The notes below the pieces were generated by a model that saw only the letters and a program-made list of their open reading frames with translations, made no database searches and was not told where the DNA came from. Shown here one piece after another: positions 1 through 9,323 of a stretch of DNA of 64,000 nucleotides (positions are counted from its first letter, which is position 1; the number at the start of each line of letters is the position of its first letter). This DNA is from Limanda limanda (taxonomy: Eukaryota; Chordata; Actinopteri; Pleuronectiformes; Pleuronectidae): assembly GCF_963576545.1 (NCBI RefSeq), contig NC_083648.1, forward strand, positions 23,340,042 through 23,404,041, in the 5' to 3' direction. Both the position numbers and the translations under genes were made by a program.

Positions 1-1
1 G

Positions 2-125
2 GCAACCATAACTACGCAGAGTCACCGCTTCGCTACACAAACTATGCCAACTTTTCTTTCTTTATTACCTGCTCTGCGGGATAAACCAGTTCAAGCCGGT
101 GCCCAACCCCAACAGTCAAAGCAAG
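2..125 (+). CDS. Putative internal coding exon at left edge (unnamed tail-anchored gene, exon a)
   Basis: The sequence from the left edge is open in one frame for 41 codons (…TMPTFLSLLPALRDKPVQAG…) and ends at a splice donor, CAAG|GTATTT, in phase 1. A frame 1 base earlier is closed by a TAA. The true 5' boundary lies outside the window. Its phase fits the exon beginning at 627. I do not recognise the peptide. The link to the downstream exons is an inference from matching phases and order, not from homology. It could instead be the end of a separate gene that stops at 716-718. Confidence 0.45.
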
Positions 126-626
126 GTATTTGCATTCATACTGACAATCTGATTTGAACCCTCAAACCGAAAAGGAATCCTTCTCTAGGCAGTTGTGAAG
201 GTAATGTGTATTTGTTAAGTTTGTATGCATGGGTTACTCGCCTCATCTATACTCTGTATACTTGAATTATGATTATTCTACAGCAATTTTTTTAGTTTGG
301 AAATTGGCTATTGTCTGTCTTTTGATGCTTTGTGAAGTGGATGGGACCTGAATTTAGAATCTTCAACCAGCTCAACCCACAACATGGAGGACCCGCTCAT
401 ATACAATAGAAGTTGGGATGTGTTAGTGTGTTGTCTGATAAAACTGGCACAGAGGAAGAGTCAGTGAATAGACTTTAAGGAAATTTAAGTTTCTCACATT
501 CATTGCAAACAGGACTAGGTTGCATTAATGTGAAGTTAATAAATCCACAATGCAGTTTTAAGCAAACACAGTCTGTGAACTCAATTTTTTTCTTGTAATA
601 TAATTTGTTTTCTTCTTTAATGACAG

Positions 627-694
627 ACATTGGACCAAACAGAATGTGGCTTCTACAGATCCTTCAGATGGATCACTTGCCTGGATACCGAGCT
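627..694 (+). CDS. Putative coding exon b of the unnamed tail-anchored gene
   Basis: An acceptor (pyrimidine-rich run then TGACAG at 621-626) opens a frame that continues in phase from the exon ending at 125. It reads DIGPNRMWLLQILQMDHLPG and on to YRA. A donor-like GTAAAC at 695 would end the exon in phase 0, which is what the next strong exon (1966-2001) needs. The donor lacks the usual AG before GT, so it is the weakest boundary of the model. If it is not used, the frame runs to a TGA at 716-718, giving a terminal exon 627-718 instead. No polyadenylation signal is evident just after that stop. Confidence 0.38.
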
Positions 695-1192
695 GTAAAC
701 TACCCAAAATCATCATGAATCGTGATTTTTAAGACTTTCTAAGGACTGACTGACACAAAGAAGTGGACAATGTAAAGACACGAAGATGAGCAAGAAACGG
801 CTACAACAGTAATGAAAGATATGGCAACAAAAACCGATGGGATACTGAGATAGCAAAATGACTGTTGAAAGCTGAAAAGTATCTTACACTAATGGAGGAA
901 TCGTTGAGATCTTTTTGGTTTCCGCGGATTCCCTTAAAAAGAAGATTCAACAGCATCTGGCATAACCTGAACAAATTTACAAATGTTTCAGCTCCACATC
1001 CCAGGTATGAATGGATTCTAAGTTATCACACTTGTCATTTTATTATATACATTTTTTATTTTGGAGACTTAGTACTGAGGAATTGATGTAAGTGTCTTGC
1101 CTATACACTTTATTTTGCCAGACTATCAACAGCTGTTGAGAACTAATGCCTGAGATAGGCGCAAACATGCCTGAACATGACATCTTAGCAAG

Positions 1193-1622
1193 TGTTGCGG
1201 GTGGAAATCAAAGGCAGGAGTCGTCGTTCTCAAGTTAAAATTAAGCAAGTTTATTCAGAGGTCACAGGTCAGGAAACTGTGGTGTCTAGCAAATGAGCAT
1301 GCATGGGTCCATGCATGGGCCATCAGTCCTGCTCAGAAAAAATGGCGCTGAGACAAAGTACGCACATAGCTTTTATATCGATACTGGGCGTGACAGAGGT
1401 TCTTGGATTGGTCAAAACTAGATGGAAGCTGCTGCATACACGCGGAGCAGTGCCTCCTTGGTCGGCGCACAGGGCAGTCCCGCCCTCCTGGCGTCACTGG
1501 GTCTTCTTCCTGGCGTTGCGTGATGACGTGCACGCTGGGTCGGTGTGTGTGCTTATTTTATGTGTGTGTACTGATGTGTGGGACGTACCATGCACAGGAG
1601 ACGCATTATGATGATGTCATCA
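1193..1622 (-). mobile_element. Solo LTR of retrovirus/ERV type, antisense in an intron
   Basis: Read on the minus strand this is a complete LTR layout. It begins TGATGACATC, has a TATA box (GATATAAAAGC, plus positions about 1371-1381), a transcription-start-like stretch, an AATAAA signal (plus 1250-1255), and ends CCCGCAACA. The flanks carry the same 8 bases (TTAGCAAG at 1185-1192 and 1624-1631). The 3' copy is one base away from the TG/CA boundary, and 8 is longer than the 4-6 bp usual for retroviral integration, so the exact edges are uncertain. There is no primer-binding site beyond the CA end and no internal coding region, which fits a solo LTR left by recombination. Confidence 0.75.
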
Positions 1623-1965
1623 GTTAGCAAGGACACCACGCCATAGAATTATAGCTACGCACGACAAAAGACCGATTGAAGAGCCTGTATTCTTGGGATA
1701 ATCACAAAGCTCAAACCGTGAACTAAAAATGGTAAGATGTCATATATGAATATGTTCTATGCAATATTTCTTCTAACCTTATCTTGCTGATACCATTATA
1801 GCAGTTCGATTTGTTGTAAACAGACGAGCACGTATCGCAAAAAATAAACCGTGAGAGATAGTTTCTTTAGAACTCTTTAACAAAGGAACTGGCTTTTCTA
1901 GTCGTGCTAGAGTTAATGAAGGCAGTCAAATACAACATTTGATTTTCCTGTCGTTTGCTTATCAG

Positions 1966-2001
1966 GCGCAATCCATTGAAGACGAGTTGCTGTCTTCTCC
2001 G
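1966..2001 (+). CDS. 36-bp coding exon c of the unnamed tail-anchored gene
   Basis: A textbook acceptor (TTTTCCTGTCGTTTGCTTATCAG) and a perfect donor (CCG|GTAAGTA) bound a 36-base exon that reads AQSIEDELLSSP in phase 0. Exon 2966-3073 also starts in phase 0 and is open in that frame only. Of the other two frames here, one is stopped and the other would be out of phase with the next exon. Short symmetric exons like this are common in cytoplasmic or nucleoplasmic tails of membrane proteins. The exon follows the antisense LTR and precedes the minisatellite intron. Confidence 0.6.
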
Positions 2002-2024
2002 GTAAGTACAATGTCCATATGACT

Positions 2025-2106
2025 TTTCTCGCCACTCTGTTGCCTCATCTTATGTTTGCTATTTTGTCTTTCATTTTATTCTTTTTGTGGCTCTTTTGGT
2101 GAATAA
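2025..2106 (+). repeat. Left copy of an ~80-bp direct repeat flanking a minisatellite
   Basis: The segment beginning TTTCTCGCCACTCTGTTGCC recurs at 2370-2448 with a few differences (for example an extra TG in this copy). The two copies bracket the GGTAGCA minisatellite, so the array lies inside, or caused, a local duplication in the intron. Confidence 0.8.
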
Positions 2107-2158
2107 TTCTGTTACAATCTTATTTTTAAGCGGACCCAAAAGTGCAGACAGAGAACAC

Positions 2159-2337
2159 GGCAGGCAGGTAGCAGGTAGCAGGCAGATAGCAGGTAGCAGG
2201 TAGCAAGCAGGTAGCAGGCCGGTAGCAGGTAGCAAGCAGGTAGCAGGCAGGTAGCAGGCCGGTAGCAGACCGGTAGCAGACCGGTAGCAGGTAGCAGGCA
2301 GCAAGCAGGTAACAAGTAGCTAGCAGGTAGCAGGTAG
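2159..2337 (+). repeat. GGTAGCA-type minisatellite
   Basis: About 180 bases of short units such as GCAGGTA, GCAGGCC and GCAAGCAG, variants of a 7-base core GGTAGCA in higher-order groupings. The minus-strand frames through it encode only simple repeats (LLPATCYR-like) and are not genes. Confidence 0.9.
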
Positions 2338-2369
2338 AACTCTGTGGCTGTAACTTAACTCACCATTTG

Positions 2370-2448
2370 TTTCTCGCCACTCTTGCCTCATCTTATGTTT
2401 GCAATTTTGTCTTTCATTTTATTCCTTTTGTGGCCATCTTGTTGAATC
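2370..2448 (+). repeat. Right copy of the ~80-bp direct repeat
   Basis: This copy matches 2025-2106 through the shared CTCATCTTATGTTTGC and TTTTGTCTTTCATTTTATTC blocks. Orientation is the same as the left copy. The rest of the intron to 2965 shows only AT-rich sequence and an A-rich stretch. Confidence 0.8.
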
Positions 2449-2965
2449 AATCCTTCTTTGTGCACCTTTTAAAGGCAAAAAAAACTTGTATTCCCTACTT
2501 TCCCTTTGTTTTTTTTAAAGATTTTGAAAAAAAACCCTTTCAGAGTCACTCACAATACATTGTTTCAATTTCAAACACTAAATACAGAACAGGAGACCCA
2601 GGAGCTGGACTGGACAAAACTAAACAGACAAGAGCGTAACATGGATACTATATATACAAGGGAGGCAGGGATAACTGAACCTAGGTGACACAATATCAGG
2701 ACAGGTGCAGACAATCATACAGGCAAGCAGGAAACAGGACAATGACATAAAGTAAGAAAGACACACAAGCGAAGAAGTTTAAAAAAACACAATACCAGAA
2801 AACACACAAGAAAAAAGTCCATGACATAAATCAATGCAACAAAAAGACGTTCAAAAATAAACTGTCTACGTTTGCAGACTTAATATTTAACCATGAAATA
2901 TTGGCTCTGTGATAAAACACTTGTGTACTCTAACTGATCACTGTTTGTACAACTTTACTGCGTAG

Positions 2966-3073
2966 GTACAATGTGAGACCAACCCTACTGGCTCCAATGG
3001 AGTTGTGGTGAATGATGACATAATGTATAACCTACATTCAGTGTCTAGTTGGGAACCTGATTATTATGAAAAT
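2966..3073 (+). CDS. 108-bp coding exon d of the unnamed tail-anchored gene
   Basis: An acceptor at 2964-2965 (GCGTAG) and a donor AAT|GTGAGT at 3074 enclose 36 codons, open in phase 0; the other two frames contain stops. The peptide starts VQCETNPTGSNG and continues NDDIMYNLHSVSSWEPDYYE, ending in N. It is acidic, rich in Ser and Tyr, and looks like an exposed, possibly phosphorylated segment rather than a folded domain. No family is recognised. The phases agree with exons 1966-2001 and 3163-3250. Confidence 0.65.
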
Positions 3074-3162
3074 GTGAGTCCTGAAAGTTCAAAATGATTA
3101 ATTCACAATAATGTTTTTGATTTATCTGTCTTGCTGACCCCTTTGGTGCTCCTGATCCCCAG

Positions 3163-3250
3163 GTTGGGAGCCGCCGAAATATACATCGTGTGTCATCTGT
3201 TGCCAATTCAACTGGTGTAGGTAGAGGACTGGAGCAGCGGTGGAGCTCAG
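3163..3250 (+). CDS. 88-bp coding exon e of the unnamed tail-anchored gene
   Basis: The exon lies between a CCCCAG acceptor and a CAG|GTAAAT donor. The phase 0 frame is the only open one: VGSRRNIHRVSSVANSTGVG, then RGLEQRWSS. It leaves one base, so the next exon starts in phase 1. The segment is basic and Ser-rich. The intron before it is only 89 bp, typical of compact fish introns. Confidence 0.65.
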
Positions 3251-3351
3251 GTAAATGGAGAAAATACCTCTATTCAGAGTCAGAATCATCTGAACAATCT
3301 CTTCTTTATTTGAGGTTGATTTACTAAAATCAATATTGTGATTGTTTATAG

Positions 3352-3483
3352 ATTTGAGAAATCATGTGACGGACAACAGAGAGATATGGCACCATGGACA
3401 TTGGCTGTGTGGGAGCTGCAACGCACATCGCCCTCATTGTCCTTTGTGCCTGACTGAAACAACACATAGACGGGCTGTTACAT
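3352..3483 (+). CDS. Coding exon f with half-RING-like Cys/His cluster
   Basis: The acceptor is TTTATAG at 3345-3351. Using the one base left by the previous exon, the frame reads DLRNHVTDNREIWHH, then GHWLCGSC, NAHRPHCPLC and LTETTHRRAVT. The cluster H-x2-C-x2-C-x6-C-x2-C matches the second half of a RING finger. The usual first C-x2-C pair is not visible in the neighbouring exons, so this may be a different zinc site or chance. A donor ATG|GTAATT at 3484 leaves phase 2, which joins in frame to the membrane-tail exon at 6734. Without splicing, a stop lies at 3486-3488, giving a possible soluble alternative end. Confidence 0.6.
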
Positions 3484-3529
3484 GGTAATTCCACTATTAA
3501 GCTGCTGTCAGATATGCACTGCAGTTCCT

Positions 3530-3730
3530 CCGTATTCTCTCTGAGGAGGTGCATGTGTGAACGCTAATGTCCAAGTGAGACGCTTCATAGTGTCCTCCTG
3601 ACCTCCTAGTATAATGTCCATAGACATCCAGCAGAATCCTATGGGCGAATCCAGCAGGGGATCGCTGCTGGATTCACCATGAGCGAGTCGGGGGGTTGAT
3701 GACACTTCTAACACGCGACGGATGCAAAAA
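3530..3730 (-). repeat. Interspersed repeat copy R1 (inverted relative to 6408-6665)
   Basis: Read on the minus strand, this block resembles 6408-6665 read on the plus strand: GTTAGAAGTGTCATCAAC versus GTTAGAAACGTCATCAAC, followed by matching CTCGC/GGTGA blocks and a shared GCATTCACACAT/GCGTTCACACAT end. The two copies are diverged. The family looks like a teleost DNA-element repeat; I cannot see its terminal repeats with certainty. Confidence 0.6.
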
Positions 3731-3739
3731 ATACACAAA

Positions 3740-6100
3740 AAGAAATCAAATATCTCCAGCGAGAAAAAGCAGTGGCATACACATAATAAACACTGACAAA
3801 CACATTACACCAACGCTGGTGTTGATGTGATTTTCACATCAGATTTAATACGTTATACACGTTTCTGTGTTATTGTGAATGTATCTGAACGGAGAATTTC
3901 CTGCTGTGTTGTTAATGTGTGAAGGACAAACCCAATTCTGAGCCGAACCAGACGTCACACTAGTTTTGTTCCATAAAGCCCACGCAGGGATGTGCCAGTT
4001 CACATTTTTTGATTATTGGAGATTGTGATCTTATTCTCTTTTATTAATATTAATATTTTTGCAGGGGAAATAATGTTGTGTCTGTAAATGTGTAATTGGA
4101 TACATTTCCAGGACGAATAAAGTAAACATTTCTATCGAAAATTTGTCACCCTCCAAATTAGCACCTGATTTGCGCGGTGTGAATTTGTCGAGGATGAACA
4201 GAAACCTAAGAACTGCGGCTAACAGTATTTAATAATTCACAGCCTGATTACATTTGCCTCTTTTTTTGCACTTCATTTGTATTCATTAATATTCAGAGGA
4301 TGTCAAAACGTTTGGGCTGTTCATTTGTTAAACAGGAAGAAACCAGAGGAGGATAAGGGAAAGATAAGGAGAGTGAATTACTCAGTTATAACTTAGTTTT
4401 CATCATCTAAAATCTGATAATTTAAAATGGATAATATTTCTGTCTGTCTTTTATATTAAGTCGTAGGGTGGAGAAGTGGAAGAGTAGAGAACAGACACGT
4501 TTTTGTTTGGAACTAAAGCTTGTCCTCCTGCAGCCACGCTCTGATTGAGACTAAAGTGATCGGTGTCAATCACTGAAAATGTTTAAAGCCTATGAACTTT
4601 ACACTTCTCAATCAATACCCTATTTAATTACATCATGGGGATAAATCTAATCATACATAAAGGATTAAGAAGAGGTGGGGAATAAAATGTATCATTTCAA
4701 GTTTAATTCCATGTGACCTAGTTTTCAATTCAAGACATTGAGGGTGCAAAAACCAAATGCCAGGGCAGCAAATCGAATTTGAGGATACATGTTGAGGGTA
4801 ATGTCATTTGAATACATCAGAGAAATATCTAGAATTATTTCACTAAATGATTTCTAACGTGGCATATTGTATGTTAAGTTTGTTGTTGTTTTTGTTTGTT
4901 AATTCGCTTTTTTACCTGAGCTTATGACATTGTCCTGATTTCCCTACATGTTCATTACTCACTCACCTCTGAGTTTGATTGAGTCTCCTTACTGGATATT
5001 TAGAGTTGTGTCAAACCCTCATGAACATCCTTGTTTTCGAAAATACCAGGCCAAGTTTACATATTTTTGCCTGACCCACCCGACCTGTTGTTAGTGCCAA
5101 GCCACAAACGTATGCGTAAATCTGTGACCCAAACCCGACCCAGAGCCTCCATCAGTTTTTTTACCTTTCTCTGATTAAGTCTGCCATGACGTGAAAGAGA
5201 GTCTTCGTTATTTCTTTATTTATGTGCGTGTGATTGTTCGTGCATGTATCCTGTGCCTCTGTCTTTAAACTGTGACGTGTATGACCACATAAATTCCCCC
5301 TTGTGGGATAATAACTTTACCTTAACCTGATTCAAACCCTATTATCAATCAAACAATAAAAATGTTTTATAGCCAATATAAACGATCACAATTTGCCTCA
5401 TAGGGCAAGGTGCAACATCCTCTTCATCAGGAGAAAAGAAAGCATAGAAACCTCAGAGAGATTCACATCGATAAAACACTTGCATTGACCAGAGAGACAT
5501 TAATGTATATTTCAGTAAAACACATTTTTTAAAAGCCAATGCATTAGAGTACCTGCACCATGTGTTTGTATCCCTGTACTTGGGTAGGGGGCAATTCCTT
5601 ATGTTGTGGGGACAAGAAATTACAGGATATAATATGTACCGTACTTTATTCAAATGAAATCACCTTGAGGACGAAATAATTTGTTTCAGTGACAAGAATT
5701 AAAGTTCTACAAAATATAGCTCCAACTGTTGCCTTTTCTGTCAGGATGTGTGGAGATGGAGTGAGCAGAAATAATCTCTCTCTTGCATTGTGTCTTAGAG
5801 AAAATGGAACCTTGCTACCAACCAGTCATGTCAGCAGGTCGTCCGCCAGCTGTCTCAGGCCTGGAGACACAGGTGTCAAAATGCTAATTCAGAGGATAAA
5901 CAAAAGGGTGCAGGTGTGAAAGAGTATTGAGAACAAATCTACTTATTCTTCATTCTAGTGTTGGAAGTTAAAAGAGAATAGAAAAAGCTCAAAACAAAGG
6001 AAAACACAGAAGTAAATCCACAACAACATTCAACAGGACAAAGCCTAAAGTCTGCTCAAGGGGACGTGGGAGAGATGGAGGAACATGAGGCAATTTCTGA
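3740..6100. other. Intron of the tail-anchored gene, no further features
   Basis: Sequence between the two inverted repeat copies. It is AT-rich with no convincing exon, RNA gene or transposon ends. The short open frames at 5453-5653 (minus) and 5689-5919 (plus) have no recognisable domains. Confidence 0.6.
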
Positions 6101-6101
6101 A

Positions 6102-6104
<3 letters not shown>

Positions 6105-6151
<47 letters not shown>
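6105..6151. repeat. (TA)n microsatellite
   Basis: An uninterrupted TA dinucleotide run of about 47 bases. Confidence 0.95.
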
Positions 6152-6156
<5 letters not shown>

Positions 6157-6407
6157 AGAAGTCTCCTAAGTCATAACTCAAACAATGTTAAAAGACACAA
6201 AAGACATATTGACATCATTGGGAGAGTGCCATTATCCCCAATGTGCATTGCAGATAAACATAGATATATCTTCTACCTTTTTTAATATTTAATTCAGCTT
6301 TTAATGACAAGAAGCCATTTGATAAGCTCTCATTCACCTCATGGTTTACACCTTTCTGTCAGCATAAAAACTGGGCTGATAAAATGATGATGTTGTTAAC
6401 TCATGCA

Positions 6408-6665
6408 CTGAACTTTCGGGGGTTTCCTTCTCTGGACTTTCTCCGCCTAGCCCCTTAGTATATAGTCCCCAGAAAGTCCGGGGGAGCCAATGTGAGCACA
6501 CATGTTAGAAACGTCATCAACACCCCCACCTGCTCGCGGTGACTCTTACAGAGGATCTCCGGCTGCCCTGGACTTACTAGGGGGCTGATCACAGAAAGTC
6601 TGGAGGCTGTCATGGGGACATTTGCATTCACACATACAGCACATTTCATCTGTATCATCTGAACA
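6408..6665 (+). repeat. Interspersed repeat copy R2 (inverted relative to 3530-3730)
   Basis: It contains GGACTTTCTCCGCCTAG and ACATGTTAGAAACGTCATC blocks and ends in GCATTCACACATAC. The minus strand of 3530-3730 is homologous. It lies about 70 bases upstream of the last exon of the gene. Confidence 0.6.
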
Positions 6666-6733
6666 TAATGTAACAACTGCATGTTTTGAAGGGAGTTAAG
6701 TCTTTAAGATTCATTGTCTGTTCTTTTTCACAG

Positions 6734-6827
6734 GTGGATCCTGGACCATCTCGGGATGAAAGGCATATTAATCCTGCTGCTGATGTGTGTGACTTTTTTG
6801 CTATTTGTATTAATTTACAAACTGTAA
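6734..6827 (+). CDS. Terminal coding exon g: hydrophobic tail anchor and stop
   Basis: A strong acceptor (GTTCTTTTTCACAG) begins an exon whose first base completes a Trp codon with the two bases left at 3483. The frame then reads WILDHLGMKG followed by ILILLLMCVTFLLFVLIYKL and TAA at 6825-6827. The last 20 residues form a single uninterrupted hydrophobic segment ending in Tyr-Lys-Leu. This is the layout of a C-terminal (tail) anchor inserted into ER, nuclear-envelope or mitochondrial outer membrane. A second frame is also open but ends with a more polar peptide and would not match the phase of the previous donor. A polyadenylation signal follows 49 bases later. Confidence 0.65.
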
Positions 6828-6875
6828 AGAATTGACTTTAGAATTAAAAGTAAATACCTGGCAAAAAAAGTTGCC

Positions 6876-6881
6876 AATAAA
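6876..6881 (+). terminator. Polyadenylation signal AATAAA
   Basis: A canonical AATAAA about 50 bases after the stop codon at 6825-6827. It gives the tail-anchored gene a very short 3' UTR. No downstream GU-rich element is evident by eye. Confidence 0.55.
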
Positions 6882-6884
6882 GTA

Positions 6885-8480
6885 CTGTAAAATTCCTGTT
6901 AATTCCTGTAAAAAGGAATTACAGGATCCCCTTAAACGGTTTTGTGGTATATAAATGACAGAAAACCGTAATTAAATTTTTTAATTAAATTTTTTTTTAA
7001 TGAGACCAAGCAATAATAACGTGTATTGACACTCAATAAAGTTTCAAAACGTTATAACAACATGGCGTCCTTTTTTTCAGAACAACTCTTAAAATAAGAA
7101 CCTTAGATAGATAGAATAGAAAATATGACTAACTGGAATATTTCAGGTCAACCGTCACCAGTGGAATTCACATTGACCAGAGTTTCAACATAGTCAAACA
7201 TTATTAAAACTGACAACATACTCGGCTTAAAGGACTTCCATTCAAAGTCCATAAATCTCTGCTTCACGGTGCTCTTATACCACTAAATGTATTGGATCTA
7301 TTTTGTTTGTGAAGCACAGCCTGGATACACACTGGAGCCTTTTTAAATACCACACCACTGCGCAGACCACCTATAGGCTCTAGTGTGTAGTAATGCTGCC
7401 ATTCAGTATTAAAATAAATTGTTCCAAAGTAAGGAATGGCCTGAGGGGACCATAAAATGGGTAGGAAAAGTCATGAAATATTCAGTTAATATATATTCTG
7501 TTGTGGATTACTAAACATATTTTTGGCATACTTGTTGTGTCTTAAAGTGTTGTTTGGTAGTTGTCCCACTTTGTCATGAGATCTTCAATTGAAGGACTCT
7601 ATACCCAGGGTTATGTCCATGCAACGATGTTGGTTGGTAAGCCTAACCCTTAAGACAAAGAATCCCTACTATTCCCATCACTCTGTTTTTCACCACAAAC
7701 TGATTTCTTAAAAGCTTGTCTGAGTCTCAATATCCTGATGAAAACCCCCATCTATAAATAACTTAATGATGGTCAAAGACAAGGTTGGGAGTAACTTGTT
7801 AAGAAATGTAATGAATTACTTAAAATTAAATAACAGTATCACAATTACTGTATTACTAAATGGGCTCTTTACTTTTGTCTTATGTGGAAAACTGCAGAGG
7901 GCAGCAGACCAAGGCGGTCTATTCACCGGATTTCGCGGTGTATGGTTGAACATCATTGCTGTTGCTTTGCACATATTCAACACATCCACATGTTTAATGT
8001 TACTAGAAAACTTCTCATTTATATAGTCTCGGTCTGTGCAACACTTAACAGATTTTTAAAAAACTGTATAAAATACCTAAAACAATTAGTCTCAGAGAGT
8101 CAGGAAGTGGCAGTGTTCTTTTGATATCAGCTGCTGTTAACAACTTAGAGAAGAAATACATTAAAAAATTTGCAATTTTCCATAGCTTAACTGTTGAGGG
8201 TAACAAGATTATAGCATTATATTTGCAAAAGCTTCAAACTATATTAATTGCAAACTTACTGTACATCTGCTTGCAAAAGTTATACCTGCTAGAACAAAAT
8301 AAATCTGGCCACAGATGATCAGTGATCGGCGGGGAAAACTGCAGGGTATCCCTACTACAAACAATTAAATCCAAAACTTTCAGTAAAAATAATCTGTTGT
8401 GCATTCATTATCCTACATAAATGTGACACATTTTGTCTATAGTGGATCACAATACACAGCTTTTAATTTTATGAAATGAG
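6885..8480. other. Probable decayed transposon-rich intergenic DNA
   Basis: The left end carries TACTGTAAAATTCC and an AAACGG motif that recur in altered form near 8918-8965 (TTACTGTAAAATATTACTG, AAACGG). Similar ACTGTAAA-rich ends are common in teleost DNA elements. I could not prove terminal repeats or a target duplication. Short open frames at 7766-8318 have no recognisable product. Confidence 0.35.
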
Positions 8481-8499
8481 CTTTTCTGTTTTGAGTGCA

Positions 8500-8718
8500 T
8501 TATAAACAAACTTCGGTCTGCCAAGCATTGAGAAGCCTCCGACACTGGATAGGTGTGATGTTGGCAGTGAGATCCTCCTCTTTGATGAACTGCAGGTCAG
8601 ATTTGGATTCCACTCCAATGCTTGCCAACTTGTTCAGGAGGGACTGTAGTTTGTCCTCTGGTAGGCTGGGTGATACCGCCAACACAGCTTGGCTGATGTC
8701 CTGCCCCAGTTCTGACAT
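8500..8718 (-). pseudogene. SAM-like coding relic, probably repeat-derived
   Basis: The minus strand encodes 72 residues starting MSELGQDISQAVLAVSPSLP and containing LLNKLASIGVESKSDLQFIK, EEDL and a closing LLNAWQ. The pattern (Leu-rich helix, 'LGV', an 'EEDL' turn, then a Gln/Arg-Leu-Leu helix) resembles sterile-alpha-motif-like helical modules found in dispersed teleost proteins. It is inferred to be a fragment of a transposon-associated gene because TACTGTAA-type motifs flank it on both sides at a distance. No splice partner was identified. It could instead be a small real exon. Confidence 0.45.
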
Positions 8719-9129
8719 CTCAGTATATATCTAGTTGGGAGTGTTCTCATGTCAAGGTCCTCTTTCAAACCGCGGTCCTCTTTCAAACCGCCTCAAACCT
8801 AGGCTGTCATTTTACAATGTGTTATTGTGGAAAAATGCTGTCAGCTACTGTAATTATTTTGGACCCATGATGCCTTGCGATATACAGATAAACATTTCGT
8901 AAAACGACAGAACAAGAAGTTACTGTAAAATATTACTGTAGAAAAACCTGAAACGGCTTTTTCTAATTAATAAATTCATTTGGATTCATATACATTATAC
9001 TTAGAGCATTTTAATTGCATTATATGTTTTAATGTATTTCCCAAGTGTTAGCATCTGGCTAGAATTTAAGACCACGCTTTGAACCTTTTTGAGTTCGATC
9101 CAAAATTGGGTTAAACTGCCCAAGTTATC

Positions 9130-9303
9130 GCCGCGTGACAGGCAGACACACAGATTCCACAACAGTTCACTTACCGGAACATCTCCCCCACAACCAAACT
9201 ACGCCGCTCATTCACAAAACACGAGGCGCACAGCTGACTTGGTGTGTGATGTCAGACTACACTCACACATTACCTGATCATTCACAAACGCTGAGGAAAA
9301 GCG
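9130..9303 (-). mobile_element. Leader of an LTR retroelement downstream of the PBS
   Basis: On the minus strand this follows the LTR and primer-binding site directly. It contains a splice-donor-like CAG|GTAATG near plus 9270-9278. The retroelement is lost beyond about 9110; no gag, pol or env frame is present in the window next to it. Confidence 0.5.
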
Positions 9304-9321
9304 TATCCGGACAAGCCCCCA
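9304..9321 (-). other. Primer-binding site resembling tRNA-Pro type
   Basis: Two bases after the LTR end (minus strand) lies TGGGGGCTTGTCCGGATA. This closely resembles the 18-base site complementary to the 3' end of proline tRNA used by gammaretrovirus-like elements. Its position right after the CA end of the LTR supports the assignment. The comparison is from memory of the canonical motif and was not searched. Confidence 0.7.
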
Positions 9322-9323
9322 TT

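Noticed and set aside
865..1086. 73-codon plus frame with a CCCAG|GTATGA donor-like site
   Set aside because: It starts at a non-ATG codon after an in-frame stop, has no clear acceptor and does not match the phase of the neighbouring exons.
1710..1731. 22-base micro-exon before a GTAAGA donor
   Set aside because: The acceptor has no pyrimidine tract and an in-frame stop lies just upstream; phase agreement alone is weak evidence.
2071..2315. Leu/Pro/Ala/Thr-rich minus frames
   Set aside because: Produced by the GGTAGCA minisatellite.
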